Shown: one piece after another, positions 33,661 to 45,475 of the stretch
How the letters are laid out: each line of letters begins with the position of its first letter
Position numbering within the stretch: the stretch's first letter is position 1
DNA from: Amblyomma americanum
Taxonomy: Eukaryota > Arthropoda > Arachnida > Ixodida > Ixodidae
Length of the DNA: 64,000 nucleotides
NCBI RefSeq assembly: GCF_052857255.1
Contig: NC_135506.1
Coordinates: 74,413,056 to 74,477,055 of the forward strand
Direction: 5' to 3'
The notes under the pieces: model-generated
What the model saw: the letters and a program-made list of their open reading frames with translations, nothing else
The model's database searches: none
What the model was told of the DNA's origin: nothing
Program-made: the position numbers and the translations under genes

Positions 33661-34730
33661 AATTTTTAACCCCATGCTTGGATCCCCTGCTTCAGGTTTC
33701 TATTTGTCGAAGCTTCTAGAGCAGCACTGTTTACGAGCCATTTCTGTGCCGCTGTGCCTACGTTGAGCGACGTGACCTCCCACTGGTAAAGCAGGCCCGT
33801 AGCATATCTTAGATATCCGTAATATCTCCAGAGAGTCGACCTGCTTCCCTGTAAACTTCTGGATACCAGTTGTGTAGTGATTTTGGGGTGTGATACGCGT
33901 AGGTTTCTTTTCAAGCTTTTGTTATTTCCACGTCCTTGTTTAACTCTGTAGAAGATTTGGGACATTCTCTTCGTTCAAAGCTCTAGTGATGTAGTATTAA
34001 TGCATTATTGTAGACTGATACATCATGTTTCTGTTCACTGTGCAATAGCGCTCGGAACAGTACTTCATGTGCGAGGTCATAGGCCAGTTGATTGCTCCGT
34101 ACCCCTTGTTGTCCAGGAGCCACATTATGAGTGCTGATTCCAAGTTCGTGTCCTTGAGGATCCGAGTGGCCCACTCATGGACCCGGCCCTTAATGTAGTT
34201 TCTACACTCGGTTTGAGCGTACTGAGGGCACGACTGCCTCAGGATCAAGCCGCCGTAGTCTGCCTCCTTGTTAGGATGCTTCAGTCGTAAAAATGCCATC
34301 ATCTGGTCCGCCTGTAAGTGTATATTGTTCGTGGAGATGAATTCCAGTTATTTCAATTGCATTTTGCTCTAGCTTCTCTTCTGCCCTTGTTGTAAGTAGG
34401 ATGCATATTCTTGGGGATGGAGCCAACGTGATTTCTTTTCTCATCTTTGGTTGTATATCCGCTGTCAACCTCTCAACCGGAGGAATGGTATTCTGAGTAT
34501 CGCAACAAGCTTTATTATTGTTGTAGTGGATGACAATTTACAGAATTGACTTCAGTGTGTCTTTGTTAACTCCTCATCAGTGTGGTGGACAGTGAGCCTC
34601 ATTAGTCGGCCGTTGGAGGTGTCCGTATGTAACCCCAAGGTTTGTTTCACGGATTTCCTTGCGCTTGTGTCCAAAATATTTGGGTCCCCCTTTTTGAGAG
34701 AGGGGTCCGACATCACATACAATCCACCGT
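33660..34730 (-). pseudogene. LINE ORF2 fragment: RT end and RNase H
   Basis: On minus, 34720-34560 reads like the RT thumb region of the other LINEs (ARKSVKQTLGL, then LTVHHTDEELT). 34302-33997 and 34174-33983 carry RNase H text across a frame change: CRNYIKGRVHEWATRIL, IMWLL in place of WxPGH, and NQLAYDLAHEV. It is 5'-truncated with several frameshifts and is similar to the LINE A and C group. Confidence 0.65.
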
Positions 34731-36300
34731 TGTCATCCGCGCCGACTGCAGGAATCTGAATTCTGCTTCAATATGATAATATGCTGGAATATGATAATAT
34801 AGATAGCAGCAGGCAGTTCTCGTCATCTAGCCGCTGCAATACGATAATAGGGCTAGTTGGTTTTACATACTGGTGGATTGGACGCGCTACCTCTAGGAAA
34901 CTACGCAGGACGTAAACGAAGACTACAAGACAAGCGCGCTTGACATAAGGTCTTAGTTTTTTTTTCCTTTGTAGCTTCCTAGCGGTAGCCCGTCGAATAC
35001 ACAGATACACAAGCACCCAGCCCCAATTTTTCTGCTCCAGCGGCTATATGAGGACAGATATATTCTGCTATATTTATTATCATTTCGCAGTATGCGCAGT
35101 TGGCCAGCTGTGTGCCATTTAAAGTGGAATTCAGGTGATTCCAGTTGGCGTGGGCGGAGCATGTTGACCACGAAGTAACGCTGACAGGACGGCTAAGAAT
35201 ACCATTAATTCTGCTCGTCTGCTCCTCGATATTGAATTACTACCGTGCGGTATTACCGCATACTGTTTTTAAAGCTTCTATGGTTTACTGTAGTTTAGAA
35301 TGAAATGGATCTAACCGAATGTGACATCATTCGCTAGGGTGGTGAGGGACCCGGTCCGACCACCTTCGAGAGCGAAAGCGACGATGAACATTGAAGTTAT
35401 CCACTACAAAGTGTCACGCATAGCATAAGACTCTGTTGTACAATAAGGCATTTGTCCCAGAATATAGCAGCAAGAAATTACTTGAAAATTTCTGCTTTTG
35501 TGTAAGAGCTACACACAGCGAAAATCGAGAAAAAGGTGTGGCCCTTAGTCTAGTATATACCGTAGTATACATGCGTAATGTTCAGGAGACTGTAGAGTAC
35601 TGTTTATATCTTGTCTAAGTGTCATTGTATTCTCTGATGTATTACAAAAGAAGTTGAAGGAAGATAATTATTTGAACTAAGTGACAGAGTAATAACTTAC
35701 TGCGTTTCGCTCGGACGGCACACCCTTTCACATGATGTTCATTACTGACCCGCTGAGAGTAAAGGAAACCCGCATGTTGGGAAGAGTGCCTTGATCTAGC
35801 GCTTAATCAAAGTGAAATTTAAGCAAGATGAGTGTTTACTTTGAGTGATCCGCACGACTAAATTAACTAGATACCGGACTGGTGCTCTTTATTACAGGGT
35901 TTTATAGTCATTTCCTCGCTCTAAGTGCACAGATAGGCTGCCTGTTTTTGTGGTGTCTCATCACTTAAATATGATGTCAGCATCATGATAACGTTTTTTG
36001 GTTCTTAACCACAAAACGCTTCACACGGCAACAAATATTACGATGAAAGAAAACATTATATCCTGTTAACTTATTTATGAGTTCCCAAGAAGGCAGTGTT
36101 TGAGTAGAAAGATCGGTTGTTTTATTTGTTTAACACCTACCACGCTTGATGTCTGATTCTTAATTTCCTTATAACCGATTACGCACCATGGCACACGAAA
36201 AGCTACGGAATTGTACGAGACTTTCTTTCCACCGCGATTGCGTTTGGAACTGTGGGACACGAAAGAAAGAAGGCCTACTCTGCATTAGCACAAAATCGGC
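34731..36300. other. Unassigned AT-rich sequence
   Basis: There are short imperfect repeats of ATATGATAATAT around 34770-34800. The minus frame 35171-34953 has cysteine and tryptophan residues but no family match that I can defend. No gene is supported. Confidence 0.4.
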
Positions 36301-36319
36301 AGGATACTCTCAAGCACCT

Positions 36320-37180
36320 ACAATCGCCTCCGAAACATGGACCATAAAATCCACGCAAGCCGGAGAGGGTCGCGAGCAACACTTTTTATGCGAGGGCGCG
36401 GGAATCTACTCAACGTGAGATACACCGACGCGGCGCACTACGCGTCGCTGTCGGCACAGACGGCCAGTGTAGCAAATCATACACTGCAGGAAGTAACCGC
36501 AGCCACCATACGTACCACGAGCACTTTGGAGGCCGAAGAGGAAGCTATTGCGCTCAAAGGTGTCTCCAAAATGGAGGGAGAAAGAGCCTATCCCGTCGCC
36601 GACTCCCAAGAAGCAAGGGAACAGTTTCCACCGCCGCACATCACATCCTGAAGAGCAGGCAAGAGTAATTATTCGGCGTTGTTCTTTATTGAACAACTGG
36701 TCACGCGTCTCTCCGTGGAAACAGCGAACGCAAGCTATCGCCCGAGCTTACGTGAACCGAGTCTCTCATTACGGCTCACGATCCCCAGAAACGGTGCTCC
36801 GACAGTATAGCGCTATTCTACGACACCATAGGCTCAACCGCCAGACCTGCCCCCTCACACAGTCCTCACGAGGGAGGAAGCGGTTGCATGGAGACATACA
36901 TCACACACTCTACCCCACGAAATGCACACCCTGTGACGCCTTTCCCACAATATTTCACACCCCATGGACATGCTCAGCAATCTCAGTTATCCCCAACCAC
37001 AACCCGACCAGAGGGAGGCCTCGATGACAAGCTTTAGCCTGTAAAACCAGCGGGAGCTGGTGCACTGGGTCCGGCTTACAGTGAGAGCCATAGGAGCCCT
37101 GGACTAAGGGTCCTTCCACACACAGAGGACCTCCTTTTAAGCTAAAAAACTTTTTGCGCCAAAACACTCACTACAATTCA
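36320..37180 (+). pseudogene. LINE ORF2 fragment: RNase H and zinc tail
   Basis: 36337-36651 reads VRYTDAAHYASLSAQT and LEAEEEAIALKG, the first Asp and the Glu box of RNase H. The frame 36548-37027 continues with ARAYVNRV, SPETVLRQYSAILRHHRLNR and a CTPCDAFPTIFHTPWTC zinc motif typical of these LINEs. A frameshift separates them. The 3' end is near 37160. Confidence 0.7.
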
Positions 37181-38590
37181 TGTAAAAAAATACCGTAAAG
37201 AGCTTTTCTTGCTTCCTTGTGTTTCTCGTGTGACAATTCATTGTGTAATACTCTTGCTGTTTTTCCTGGAAACAATATAATTTTCTCCTCTTCTAAACTG
37301 GGTGCCTATCAGACATGCCTCGAGGGTCGAGATTCGCCGCTGTTTATTCTCCGAACTTTCTATATAAACAAGTTTACCAATCTTCCCGTGTTTGCACAGT
37401 TCACTTTAAAGTCTCGCTTCAGAAACGCCATGTCCTTTGCTTTCTTCCTATTTTTCTTGCTGGCTTTCGCGAAACATTTTTCAGCAGTATATTGAAAAGG
37501 CTGTGAGGTTATTGCAGCAATGGCGCCCAAAGAGTGTACAAATGCACCGCGGCCGAGACAAACAGCGCGGGAATTTGTCGCTTCATTTAGGAAGACGCGG
37601 AGAATAACGGCAGTGACGTCAGAGGGCGCACAAAACCCACTCCCATACAACCGGCAAATCTCTTGTAAACAAAGGCTCGTTCGCTCGTTGTACCATGAAG
37701 AACCGTGGGAGAAGGAAGTGGTAGTGCGTATGTTGTCACGGAGAAAGGCTGGTAGAAAAAGGATGAGAGTAGAATATGGAATATTCTTATGTTTCTTTTC
37801 CGATTTATTTTATGTTTCTATCCTATTTTTGTCTGCGGAAGTGGAAACACAGGCACAGGAGGAAACTTACCCCTGAATTAATAAACAGTCCCGGGAGCGA
37901 AGTTCAATTCGCCGGAGCACATGACTTCCGGTTCGCTACGCCTGAATGCTGCATGTAAGCTGCCATTTGAGTTACCACCTGGGCACCTGGGAATGTCCAG
38001 TGGCGCTGTTTGGATTCATTATTCATTTTCCCCAAGGTTTTAGTTGAGAATATAGCAGTGCTTTGTGTTATTCTGAAGGAATCAGCTGCGTCTTGTACAG
38101 TGATGCGCTGCACATTCTTTGGTTGTTGTGCTTGTCTTGTACGAATCGGTGAATGTGCAGATATTTAAGCCTCACCTCTTACCACATATTCTGTATTTTA
38201 TGTGTGTGTATAAATCGCACCTGGCCTAGAGTAAGACACAAAGGAGAGGGGCGTGTGTAGGGCAGAATGGGGGCGGTATGCTGTTATGATTTACAGGAAA
38301 CCCACAGACATTGATGGCCATTTACGATCACTTCGCGAACTTGACGGTGTCTTCTCTGAATCTTTTAACATAGTAGCCTACTATGACGATGCTTGCTTCT
38401 TGTACTATATTTTTTCCCCCGAGTCGTAATCTACCCTTGCGTGGATTGCTTACCTCAGGACAAGGGCTGTGAAGGGAAACTTTCTCTACGTTTTGTTATT
38501 CTTTTCTAACAAGAACTACTTGGTTATATAAATTACATGACTGGTCTTTTGCTGTTCAAGCTGCAGCCTGATGATCGAAGTTCTGGTCGT
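37181..38590. other. Unassigned sequence
   Basis: Small open frames on both strands (37217-37495, 37520-37876 and 38113-37904) show no recognisable domain. No repeat shared with the rest of the window was seen. Confidence 0.4.
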
Positions 38591-38597
38591 TTAATAA

Positions 38598-38720
38598 TAA
38601 TATTAATACCTTCTTTATTTCTATCAGTGATGGAGGAGACTGCGAGTAAAAGTCGCTTTAGAGGCAAGCGACTTGACTAGAGCTCGCAGCCTCCTTTACA
38701 AGGCAAACAGCGATATAACA
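38598..38720 (-). mobile_element. LINE 3'-end fragment
   Basis: On minus it reads CTAGTCAAGTCGCTTGCCTC, then AGTCTCCTCCATCACTG, AAATAAAGAAGG and an (ATT)n-like tail at the left. This is the usual shape of a tick LINE 3' UTR. Confidence 0.5.
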
Positions 38721-38794
38721 GGAGATATACATAGCAATTGACCACATGTGAAATTTGCACAAAAAATAAACGCAAAAACACAAATTACCTGAAA

Positions 38795-38857
38795 AACGCT
38801 CTTCAATTATTTATGAAAATTGAGTGACAAAGTGTTGACGTAAAGCTCGTACGTCAG

Positions 38858-38944
<87 letters not shown>

Positions 38945-39175
38945 TGATTTCAGAAACAAATTTAAAAGTGCTGGTAGTGTGTATGATATCTTTTGTGTAG
39001 AATAACGCTCTTAAATTATTTAGGAACGCTCTTCAAATATTTAAGAAAGTTTGAGTGACAAAGTGTTGACGTAATGCTCGTACATCAGTTATATAACTAT
39101 CGGCTTGATTTCAGAAACAAATTTAAAAGTGTTGGTAGTGTGTATGATATTTTTTGTGTAGAATAATGACTCCAG
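38795..39175. repeat. Tandem duplication, one unit with expanded (TA)n
   Basis: Unit 1 (38795-39024) and unit 2 (39025-39175) share AACGCTCTTCAA, GACAAAGTGTTGACGTAA, CAGTTATATA and TTGATTTCAGAAACAAATTT in order. Unit 1 contains about 41 TA repeats (38859-38940) where unit 2 has only TTATATAACTAT. Confidence 0.9.
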
Positions 39176-39626
39176 GTTCTTGAAAAAGAGTTCTTTGTTA
39201 TAGGCTGACAGCCACGAGGGCACAGCGTTTTCACTAGGTGTACCTGTGGCTTCTGAGACTCTGGAAATGTACCTGATGTAACAACATTTCGTCGGTGGAA
39301 TACGAACCCATCCTGTTCAACTTTGTGAAATTCAGAGGTCGTGATTTCGGGTGTCCAACCGGCGGCATGTGGTTTTTTTTCTGCAAGTGTTCTGCTCTTT
39401 CTGATTGAGTTCGGGATTCAATAGCGGTGCGTCATCGAGAAGCTCAACGGGGCCGTCATCACCATTTAACTGTCCTTAATGGCCCCCGAAGTTACGATTT
39501 TCACAAGTTCATTGAATTGTTTGTTTCTGAAAAGTTTCCATTGTTTATGTTTTCGCGGCTCTCCGGACACTCCTTCGGCAATCATATACATATTTATGAC
39601 TAAAAAATTAGGAGTTCAAAAAGGCT
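39176..39626. other. Unassigned sequence
   Basis: I see no gene or repeat that I can support here. Confidence 0.4.
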
Positions 39627-39752
39627 TAGCTTGGTTATGCCTGGAAGATTGCGAAAGCAATACCCTTGGCTGCGCCTTGGTTCGGCTGATGGTGTGGACA
39701 TGGTTGCCCTTTGTTAAACTTAAGGCTATACATTGTTTTGCTTGGTTTCTGC
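39627..39752 (-). repeat. Fragment of the Arg-rich unit 3' flank
   Basis: This matches 45693-45812 almost exactly, including GATTGCGAAAGCAATACCC and TGGTGTGGACATGGTTGCCC. It abuts the Penelope-like fragment. Confidence 0.85.
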
Positions 39753-39772
39753 AATTGATATCCTTGGTACAC

Positions 39773-41130
39773 TTATGACTTATCTGTGTTATGACTTATA
39801 ACTGACACCTCCGACATAAGGTAAAGTGACGTATTTTGGTAGTGGCGTTGGTTTTTGTGCGTTGATTTCTTGACGAATGTTGCGTTTTTGACGTCGCATG
39901 GTTTTTGAATTAAGTCTTTTGCGTAGCCGTTCTTGATGAGTTCTTTGAACATCGTGCGTTGTTCTGTTTTTCTGTCAAGTTCTGTGCTGCAGTGTGTCTC
40001 AGCTCTTCTGAACAGCGTCTTCACCACTGATGCTTTATGGACTGTCGGGTGGTTCGAAGAGAAGTGGAGATACAGGCCTGAGTGGGTTGGTTTGCGGTAT
40101 ACGGAGAATTGAAGGGTATTGTCGTTTCGGGACACGAGGACGTCCAAAAAAGGCATGGAGTTTTCTTGTTCCACCTCTAGCGTGAACTGAATGTTATGTT
40201 CTACGGGGTTTAAATGATGAAGGAAATTTTGAGTCTCAGATTTTTTGATGACGGCGAAGCAGTCGTCGACGTATCTGAGGAAAATCTTTGGTTTCGGGTG
40301 GAATGAGTAGAAGGCTCGTTGTTCGACGTGTTCTATTGTTAAATTGGCCATGACGATAGAGATGGATGCTCCCATTGGTGTTCTTTTCACTTCTCGGTAA
40401 AATTCCCCGTTTGACGAGAAGTATGTGTTTGATAGGCACAACTCCAGGAGGCGGCACACATCATTTACACTCATCGGGGTTCATGCGCTGAGTGTGTCGT
40501 CGCGTTGTAGGGCGTCACGGGTAGCGGCCACCGCAAGCTTCACGGGGATGTTTGTGAAAAGGGACACCACGTCGAAGGAGACAAGGCATTCGTCGGCCTC
40601 AATGGTGGCTTGGGACCCCAGTTCGATGAAGTGACTGGAATGACGGATATGGGTTGGTGTTTTCCTGCGATTGGAGATATTTGTTTGTGAAGGTATTTTG
40701 ACAACGAGCGAAGAGGGGAACACCGGAAGTCGACAATCGGGCGCAAAGGGCTCCCCTGTTTTAGGACTTTGGGCAGGCCGTAGAATGCTGGAGCCGATCC
40801 GTTGGTGCTCAGTAACTGAAGGTAGAGGTTTCGGAAGGTGGGGTGTTATTCGAATACTTCTTTCAATGTTTTGTTTAGCCTTGCTTGGGTAGTTGTTGTG
40901 GGGTCCTTCTTCAATTTCGCATATTCTTGACTGCAGATTAAGGTGGATATTTTCTATTCGTAGTCCCGTCTGTCCAGAACGACTGTTGTGTTGCCCTAGT
41001 CCGCTGGGAGGATCACTATGTTAGTGTCTGTTTTGAGGTCTTGCAGGACTTGCTTTTCGTCCGGATTTAGGTTTGATTCTTTTCGGCGTGCTTGCACTGA
41101 TTTGAGTACGCCTATTGTTCTCTAGCATTT
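39773..41130 (-). pseudogene. Penelope-like element reverse transcriptase
   Basis: The N-terminal part (41130-40750) reads, with stops, like the PLE start: VLQDLKTDTNIVILPAD, TTVVLDRRDYE, YAKLKKDPTTTT. 40746-40690 has RPIVDFRCSPLRSLSKYLHK; then, after a frameshift, LVSFDVVSLFTNIPVKLA. A TGA at 40481-40483 lies in frame with the frame 40474-39773. That frame has REVKRTPMGASIS, FLRYVDDCFAVI (the catalytic box), MPFLDVLVSRND and VYRKPTHSGLYLHF. The end (YVTLPYVGG-like) is reached in another frame, and no GIY-YIG endonuclease follows, so the 3' part is missing. It has at least two stops and two shifts. Confidence 0.85.
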
Positions 41131-41449
41131 TTCGCAGTCAAAGAGGAATCACTGCTTCCACTGCTTCCAATTACTTACAAACACAAGACTACATGTTTCC
41201 TCTCGAAATGAGCATAAATTGAAGTTTCTTCCATACCATTGCCGCACTTATTTGTTTAAACAATCATTTTTTCCGCCCACCATAAACTTTCTCACCAAAT
41301 ACGTTCACATAACCTCCAAAACACTACCGCGCGAGGGCTCAACTGCTCTTCCTCAGAGCCTAATAAAGGTATACGTTTAAAAATGCTAAATGAGTAGCCT
41401 CCCTACCCTTTTAGACTCGTGCCGATGCATGTCACATTTTTTGTTTAAG
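41131..41449. other. Sequence between PLE and LINE fragments
   Basis: This may include the extreme PLE N-terminus on minus, but stops are frequent. Nothing else is seen. Confidence 0.3.
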
Positions 41450-42535
41450 AAAACACATAGACAGGAGTATAAACATACGCATAAACCACTCATGGTGCAT
41501 CTAACCTAACGGTCAGGTGAGGTGAAATGAGTCGCAGAGTATCTTCTTCTTGCATCCCTGATTTCTGCGTTGTTACCCTGGCAATCATTCTGACGACTTG
41601 CTCGCTAACGAACCGGAGTTTCCGGAGGTTGAGGAAGTGGTTGCAGTTGTTATTTATATTCAGACCCAGTATCTTGAGGGTCTGAGCTTCCTAGATGGGC
41701 GAGTTGTGAACGCGAATGTTGAAGTTGTCCTGTTTCTTGCATTGATGGAAGACTATGAGTTCAGATTTCTCGAGAGAGCACGTTAGTCCACACGCCCCTG
41801 CATAATTCTGAACTGTTCTTGGCATTGTTTGTAGTTGTTCTGTAATCATTCTCATACTTTCCGTGGTTGTCCAGACGGTTATATCATTAGTGTACAGGGC
41901 GTGGTGTTGGCCCTGTACCTGACATAGATGCGGTGGGAGATTTAGAAGTGCAGTGTTGAGGAGAAGTGGGTAGAGTACTGCCCCTTGTGGAGTGCCTCTC
42001 AAGCCCATCTTCACTTGGATTGTTTGTTTGGTGCCGGTGCTGATGGTTCTGTACATAAAAAAATCGCAGATGCATGAGTAGTCTAGCTGGCCGCAGTTCG
42101 TGCTGTGGAGGTTGTTGAGGATCCTGGAGTGCTTGACGCCGTAAAACGCTCCCGAGATGTCGAGAGTTACAAGCGCTCAGTTACTGTCCCTGCGCGCGAG
42201 ATCAATGATTTCGCGTTTGAGTTACAGAAGCACATCATGGGTGGACTAGTGTGCACTTATTACAAACATCGTGTTTGTAGCTCCAGATGTGCCTGTAGCT
42301 CGTTGTCCTCGGGATAGTTGGAGGGAAGCGCCTAGACCGCCTTTTCGACGAGTTTGCCTGCGACCGATGTGAGGGATATGATGCGCAGGTTTTCGATATT
42401 AATTTTCTTGCCGGATTGGAGGATAAAGTGTACATTGGCTGTTTTCCATGCCTGTGGAGTGGTTCCAGTGCACCAGCATTCTTTTATGTAATCTCCTTGG
42501 TTAAAGTCGAAATGAAACACGCCGAACAAGCTGCG
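41450..42535 (-). pseudogene. LINE RT fragment
   Basis: 42529-42332 has WKTANVHFILQSGKKI and LRIISLTSVAGKLVEK. A frame change leads to 42056-41691 with GLRGTPQGAVLYPLLLN and a catalytic box reading YTND instead of YADD, then AGACGLTCSLEKSELIVF. The text continues to about 41460 in another frame (ILGLNINNN, then EEDTLRLI). It is truncated at the 5' side, where a SINE abuts it, and it has no RNase H. It is related to LINE A and C. Confidence 0.75.
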
Positions 42536-42554
42536 GAAGAGAGTAGTAATCGGT

Positions 42555-42724
42555 TACTCGGGTTTTGGGGAAAGTGAAGGGCGTAGTATTTGTCTCAAAT
42601 CTCGGCGGACACCTGAACTGCGAAGTTAGGAAAGTGATAAAAGCAGAAATGAGAGAACTAAGAGGTGCCGTAGTGCAGGGGTGGAATAATTTCGGCCACC
42701 AAGGGATCTTTAATGTACTAAACA
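42555..42724 (-). mobile_element. Ruka-like SINE 3' part
   Basis: The minus-strand text from ATTAAAGATCCCTTGGTGG to a CCCCAAAACCC tail; the head is missing. Confidence 0.7.
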
Positions 42725-42725
42725 T

Positions 42726-43135
42726 ACCCCTTTCATTGCGAAAGCTTTTACTGGCTCATACTCGCAGCGTCCGTCCGTCCGTCCGTCCATCCGTTCATGA
42801 CACTAACTCGACAAGAAAAAAGATTTGTGCACGATGTGATTCGAACAATCATCCTTCTGTTCCTCGGCAGATCTTGCTAACGAGTACGCTACTTCCTGCC
42901 AACGCATATGTAGTTCTTGTCAAGGACGCTGGAGAGTGTATTCAGAAAGGCGTCGAATCATATGGAGGGCTCCCAAATGCCCTCCAGTGTCTCCAGTATA
43001 TAAAATTCATAATAAATTGTGTACTTAAAATCTTAACCACACATTAGTACAGAAGCAGAAACACCGCGCTAAAGAGTTTGCTCGCTCAAATTTAGGTCAA
43101 CAAAGTGTCCCCTGAATTTTTAAACGCGGTTGCAT
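42726..43135 (-). repeat. R420 repeat, minus copy
   Basis: This is the reverse-oriented counterpart of 32100-32530: CATTGCGAAAGCTTTTAC, a (GTCC)n minisatellite at about 42770-42792, GCACCGCGCTAAAGAG-like text, AGGTCAACAAAGTG. Confidence 0.65.
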
Positions 43136-43145
43136 GTGAGCACTG

Positions 43146-43349
43146 TTGCAACAACACGTGCTCGAACTCCCTCACATGGAACGATATGCTAGGCGCTTAC
43201 GCAGCTTTTGCCACCGCAGTTATGGTAGAGTAGCCAAGGGCGAAATTTTACGTAGGCTGCATTGCGAGAGGGCCTTAGATGTCGCTTTGGTGGAACGTCG
43301 GGCTCTGAAGAGAGCACGTATGCGGGAGGCAGCAGCCAGATTCATCTGA
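43146..43349 (+). CDS. Small Arg-rich open frame, unknown
   Basis: 67 residues, rich in Arg, Leu and Ala (for example RALKRARMREAAARF). No domain is recognised and no start context supports translation. It lies between R420 and a SINE cluster, so it may be a repeat-derived chance frame. Confidence 0.15.
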   Translation: MQQHVLELPHMERYARRLRSFCHRSYGRVAKGEILRRLHCERALDVALVERRALKRARMREAAARFI

Positions 43350-43424
43350 GGCGTAGAAAACAGCGAACGCTCCCGGACAATTTACCGGAAACGCACTGCC
43401 CAAGAGGATCAAAGCCGAGCCAAG

Positions 43425-44355
43425 TCGTCTACTGAGTCGGAGTACCGGTACCAAGGTTCGAACCCTACTGTCGCGGACGCGTATCGATGGAAGCAAAACG
43501 CATAAGACGCCCGTGTGCTGTTTGATGTGAATAACAATAATATTATTTGATTTTTGTGGAAAGGAAATGGCGCAGTATGTCTCATATATATGTGGACACT
43601 TGAACCGCGCCGTAAGGGAAGAGATAAAGGAGGGAGTGAAAGAAGAAAAGAAGGAAGAGGCGCCGTAGTGGAGGGATCCAGAATAATTTAGACCACCTGG
43701 GGATCTTTAACATGCGCTGGCATCGCACAGCACAAGGGCACCGTAGCGTTTCGCGTCCATCGAAACGCGGCCGCCGCGGTCAGGTTCGAACCCGGCTACT
43801 CCAGGTAAGTAGCCGTACGCACTATTCAGTGAGCCACCGGGGCGGGTTAGTGATGTGAGTGCACAGTAAAGATCCCCAGGCGGCCGAAGTTATTCCGAAG
43901 CCCTCCACTATGACACATCTTTCTTGCTGTCAGCTGTGAATCCCTCCTTTACCCCTTCCCTTGTGGTCGGTTAAGGTGTCCACCGAGATATGTGGGACAG
44001 CTACTGTGTGGTATCCTTTCCTCAAAAACCAATTTAATTTTTTTCTGGGCCAATACATTTCTCACAAAATAAATCTGCAACCTTGCCCGAACAGCAACAC
44101 AACTGTCACACTTTCTAGCATAGAGGCAGCCACGAATGAGTTAGACAACAATAAGTGATAGAAATGCAAAATTTCAAGGCGAAACGTTAAAGATCCCCAA
44201 GTGGTCGAAATTATTCCGGAGCCCTCCACTACGGCACCTCTCTCCCTTTTTTCTTTCACTCCCTCCTTTATCGCTTCCTTCTGGCGCGGTTCAGATGTCC
44301 AACGATATATGAGACAGATACTGCGCCATTTCCTTTCCCCCAAAAACAAATTATT
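43425..44355. mobile_element. Cluster of four Ruka-like SINE pieces
   Basis: In order: a plus head (about 43425-43540, GGTTCGAACCC B box); a complete minus copy (43550-43848, GGTTCGAACCCGGC on plus and a degraded A box at GAGCCACCGGGGCG); a plus 5'-truncated copy (43862-44040, AAAGATCCCCAGGCGGCC); and another plus 5'-truncated copy (44186-44355, AAAGATCCCCAAGTGGTCG). 44045-44185 between the last two has no clear origin. Confidence 0.75.
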
Positions 44356-44815
44356 AAAAGTTAGTGCTCGTCATCACTGATGTCACGGGTGTAATAAAAA
44401 TTCACGCAATTTGCTGTCAAACACTGAAAACAAAGCACTGTATATGCATAGCACGCACGACACAGAAATTTGAGCTTCGAATAATCTTTGCATCCAGTAA
44501 GCAGGCCGCATGGTTTATGTATCAGTTGTATAAAGCGCACGTATGCTGCCGTTCAAACTCAACGTCTGTGAGGTAAGCAGAAGCTTTGTCCTCACACTTC
44601 AAGAAATGAAAATAGTTTTGAGGGGAAGCGCTTCACTAAGCCAGCTTTTCGAGCCGTCAGCTGGGCCGCAAGTTCAGGCTTCAATGTAGCTAGAGGTCAG
44701 CGGTGCCGCAAGATTCACCTTGAATGCAGGCTGTAGCTAGACGGTAAACCGTGAGCCTAACTGGTGGTAGTCAGGTTCGACACACGACGTCAACCACAGA
44801 AGCAACATCAGCTTC
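44356..44815. other. Unassigned sequence
   Basis: I see no gene or repeat that I can support here. Confidence 0.35.
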
Positions 44816-44825
44816 TGTTACACCA

Positions 44826-44895
44826 ACTACATCGACTTTGACCTTTGGAATTTGACCTTTACATTTGACCTTCACTTTTGACTCTGACCTTGAAC
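44826..44895. repeat. Imperfect (TTTGACC)n repeat
   Basis: GACTTTGACCTTTGGAATTT, TGACCTTTACATTTGACC and similar units form a decayed minisatellite of about 70 bp. Confidence 0.7.
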
Positions 44896-44957
44896 TTCGG
44901 TGAAGCGGGAAAGCATCAGCCGGCATCGCATGCTCAGGTCACGAAAGTGGGTTCTGC

Positions 44958-45035
44958 ATAAAACGCAAGTTCACGTTGATGCGTTCGTTATAATTATTAT
45001 TATATAAAACGCCAGTTCACATTGATGCGTTCGGC
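44958..45035. repeat. Direct duplication of about 30 bp
   Basis: ATAAAACGCAAGTTCACG and ATAAAACGCCAGTTCACA, both followed by TTGATGCGTTCG, are separated by TATAATTATTATTAT. Confidence 0.8.
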
Positions 45036-45174
45036 GGAATGAACGCTAGGTGTGATCGATGCGACGCCTGCAGTGGAGGTGGTGGTCATTGCTATGAATT
45101 GGGGGAGGAGGACGCTGGCCTCGTAGTATGTTGGCCCTTTGGGCATCACTCTACATCGGAACCAGTTGCGAGCG

Positions 45175-45475
45175 GCAGGAAATTACGCCTGTCTCATATA
45201 TATCAGTGGACACTCCAGTCGCGCCGTAAGAGAAGGAAAGTGAAATAAAGTTGGTTTTAAGGAAAGGAAATGACACCTGTCACATATCTCAGTGGTACTC
45301 GAACCATGCCGTCAAGGAAGGAAAGTAAAATGAAAGTTGGTTTTAAGGAAAGGAAATTACGCCTGTTTCACTTATGTTGGGGGACACCCGAATCGCGCCA
45401 TAAGCGTAAGAAAAATGGCAGTTGGTTTTAAAAAGAGGAAATGACGCCTGTATCAAATAGCGCCATTTGCTTCCT
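45175..45475. repeat. Tandem array built from a SINE 3' end
   Basis: There are about 3.5 units of 80-95 bp. Each has GGAAAT(T/G)ACGCCTGT-type text, a CACTC(G/C)AA-C-GC middle and AGTTGGTTTTAAGGAAAGG. The unit matches the minus-strand tail of the Ruka-like SINE (GACACTTGAACCGCGCCGTA at 43594). Confidence 0.75.

Noticed and set aside
39773..41130. Retrovirus or endogenous virus RT
   Set aside because: Motif order and the LDV and YRKPTHSG boxes are Penelope-like; no envelope, protease or LTR is present.
42770..42792. CRISPR-like array at the GTCC repeats
   Set aside because: The 4-bp units have no spacers, and the window is clearly eukaryotic.
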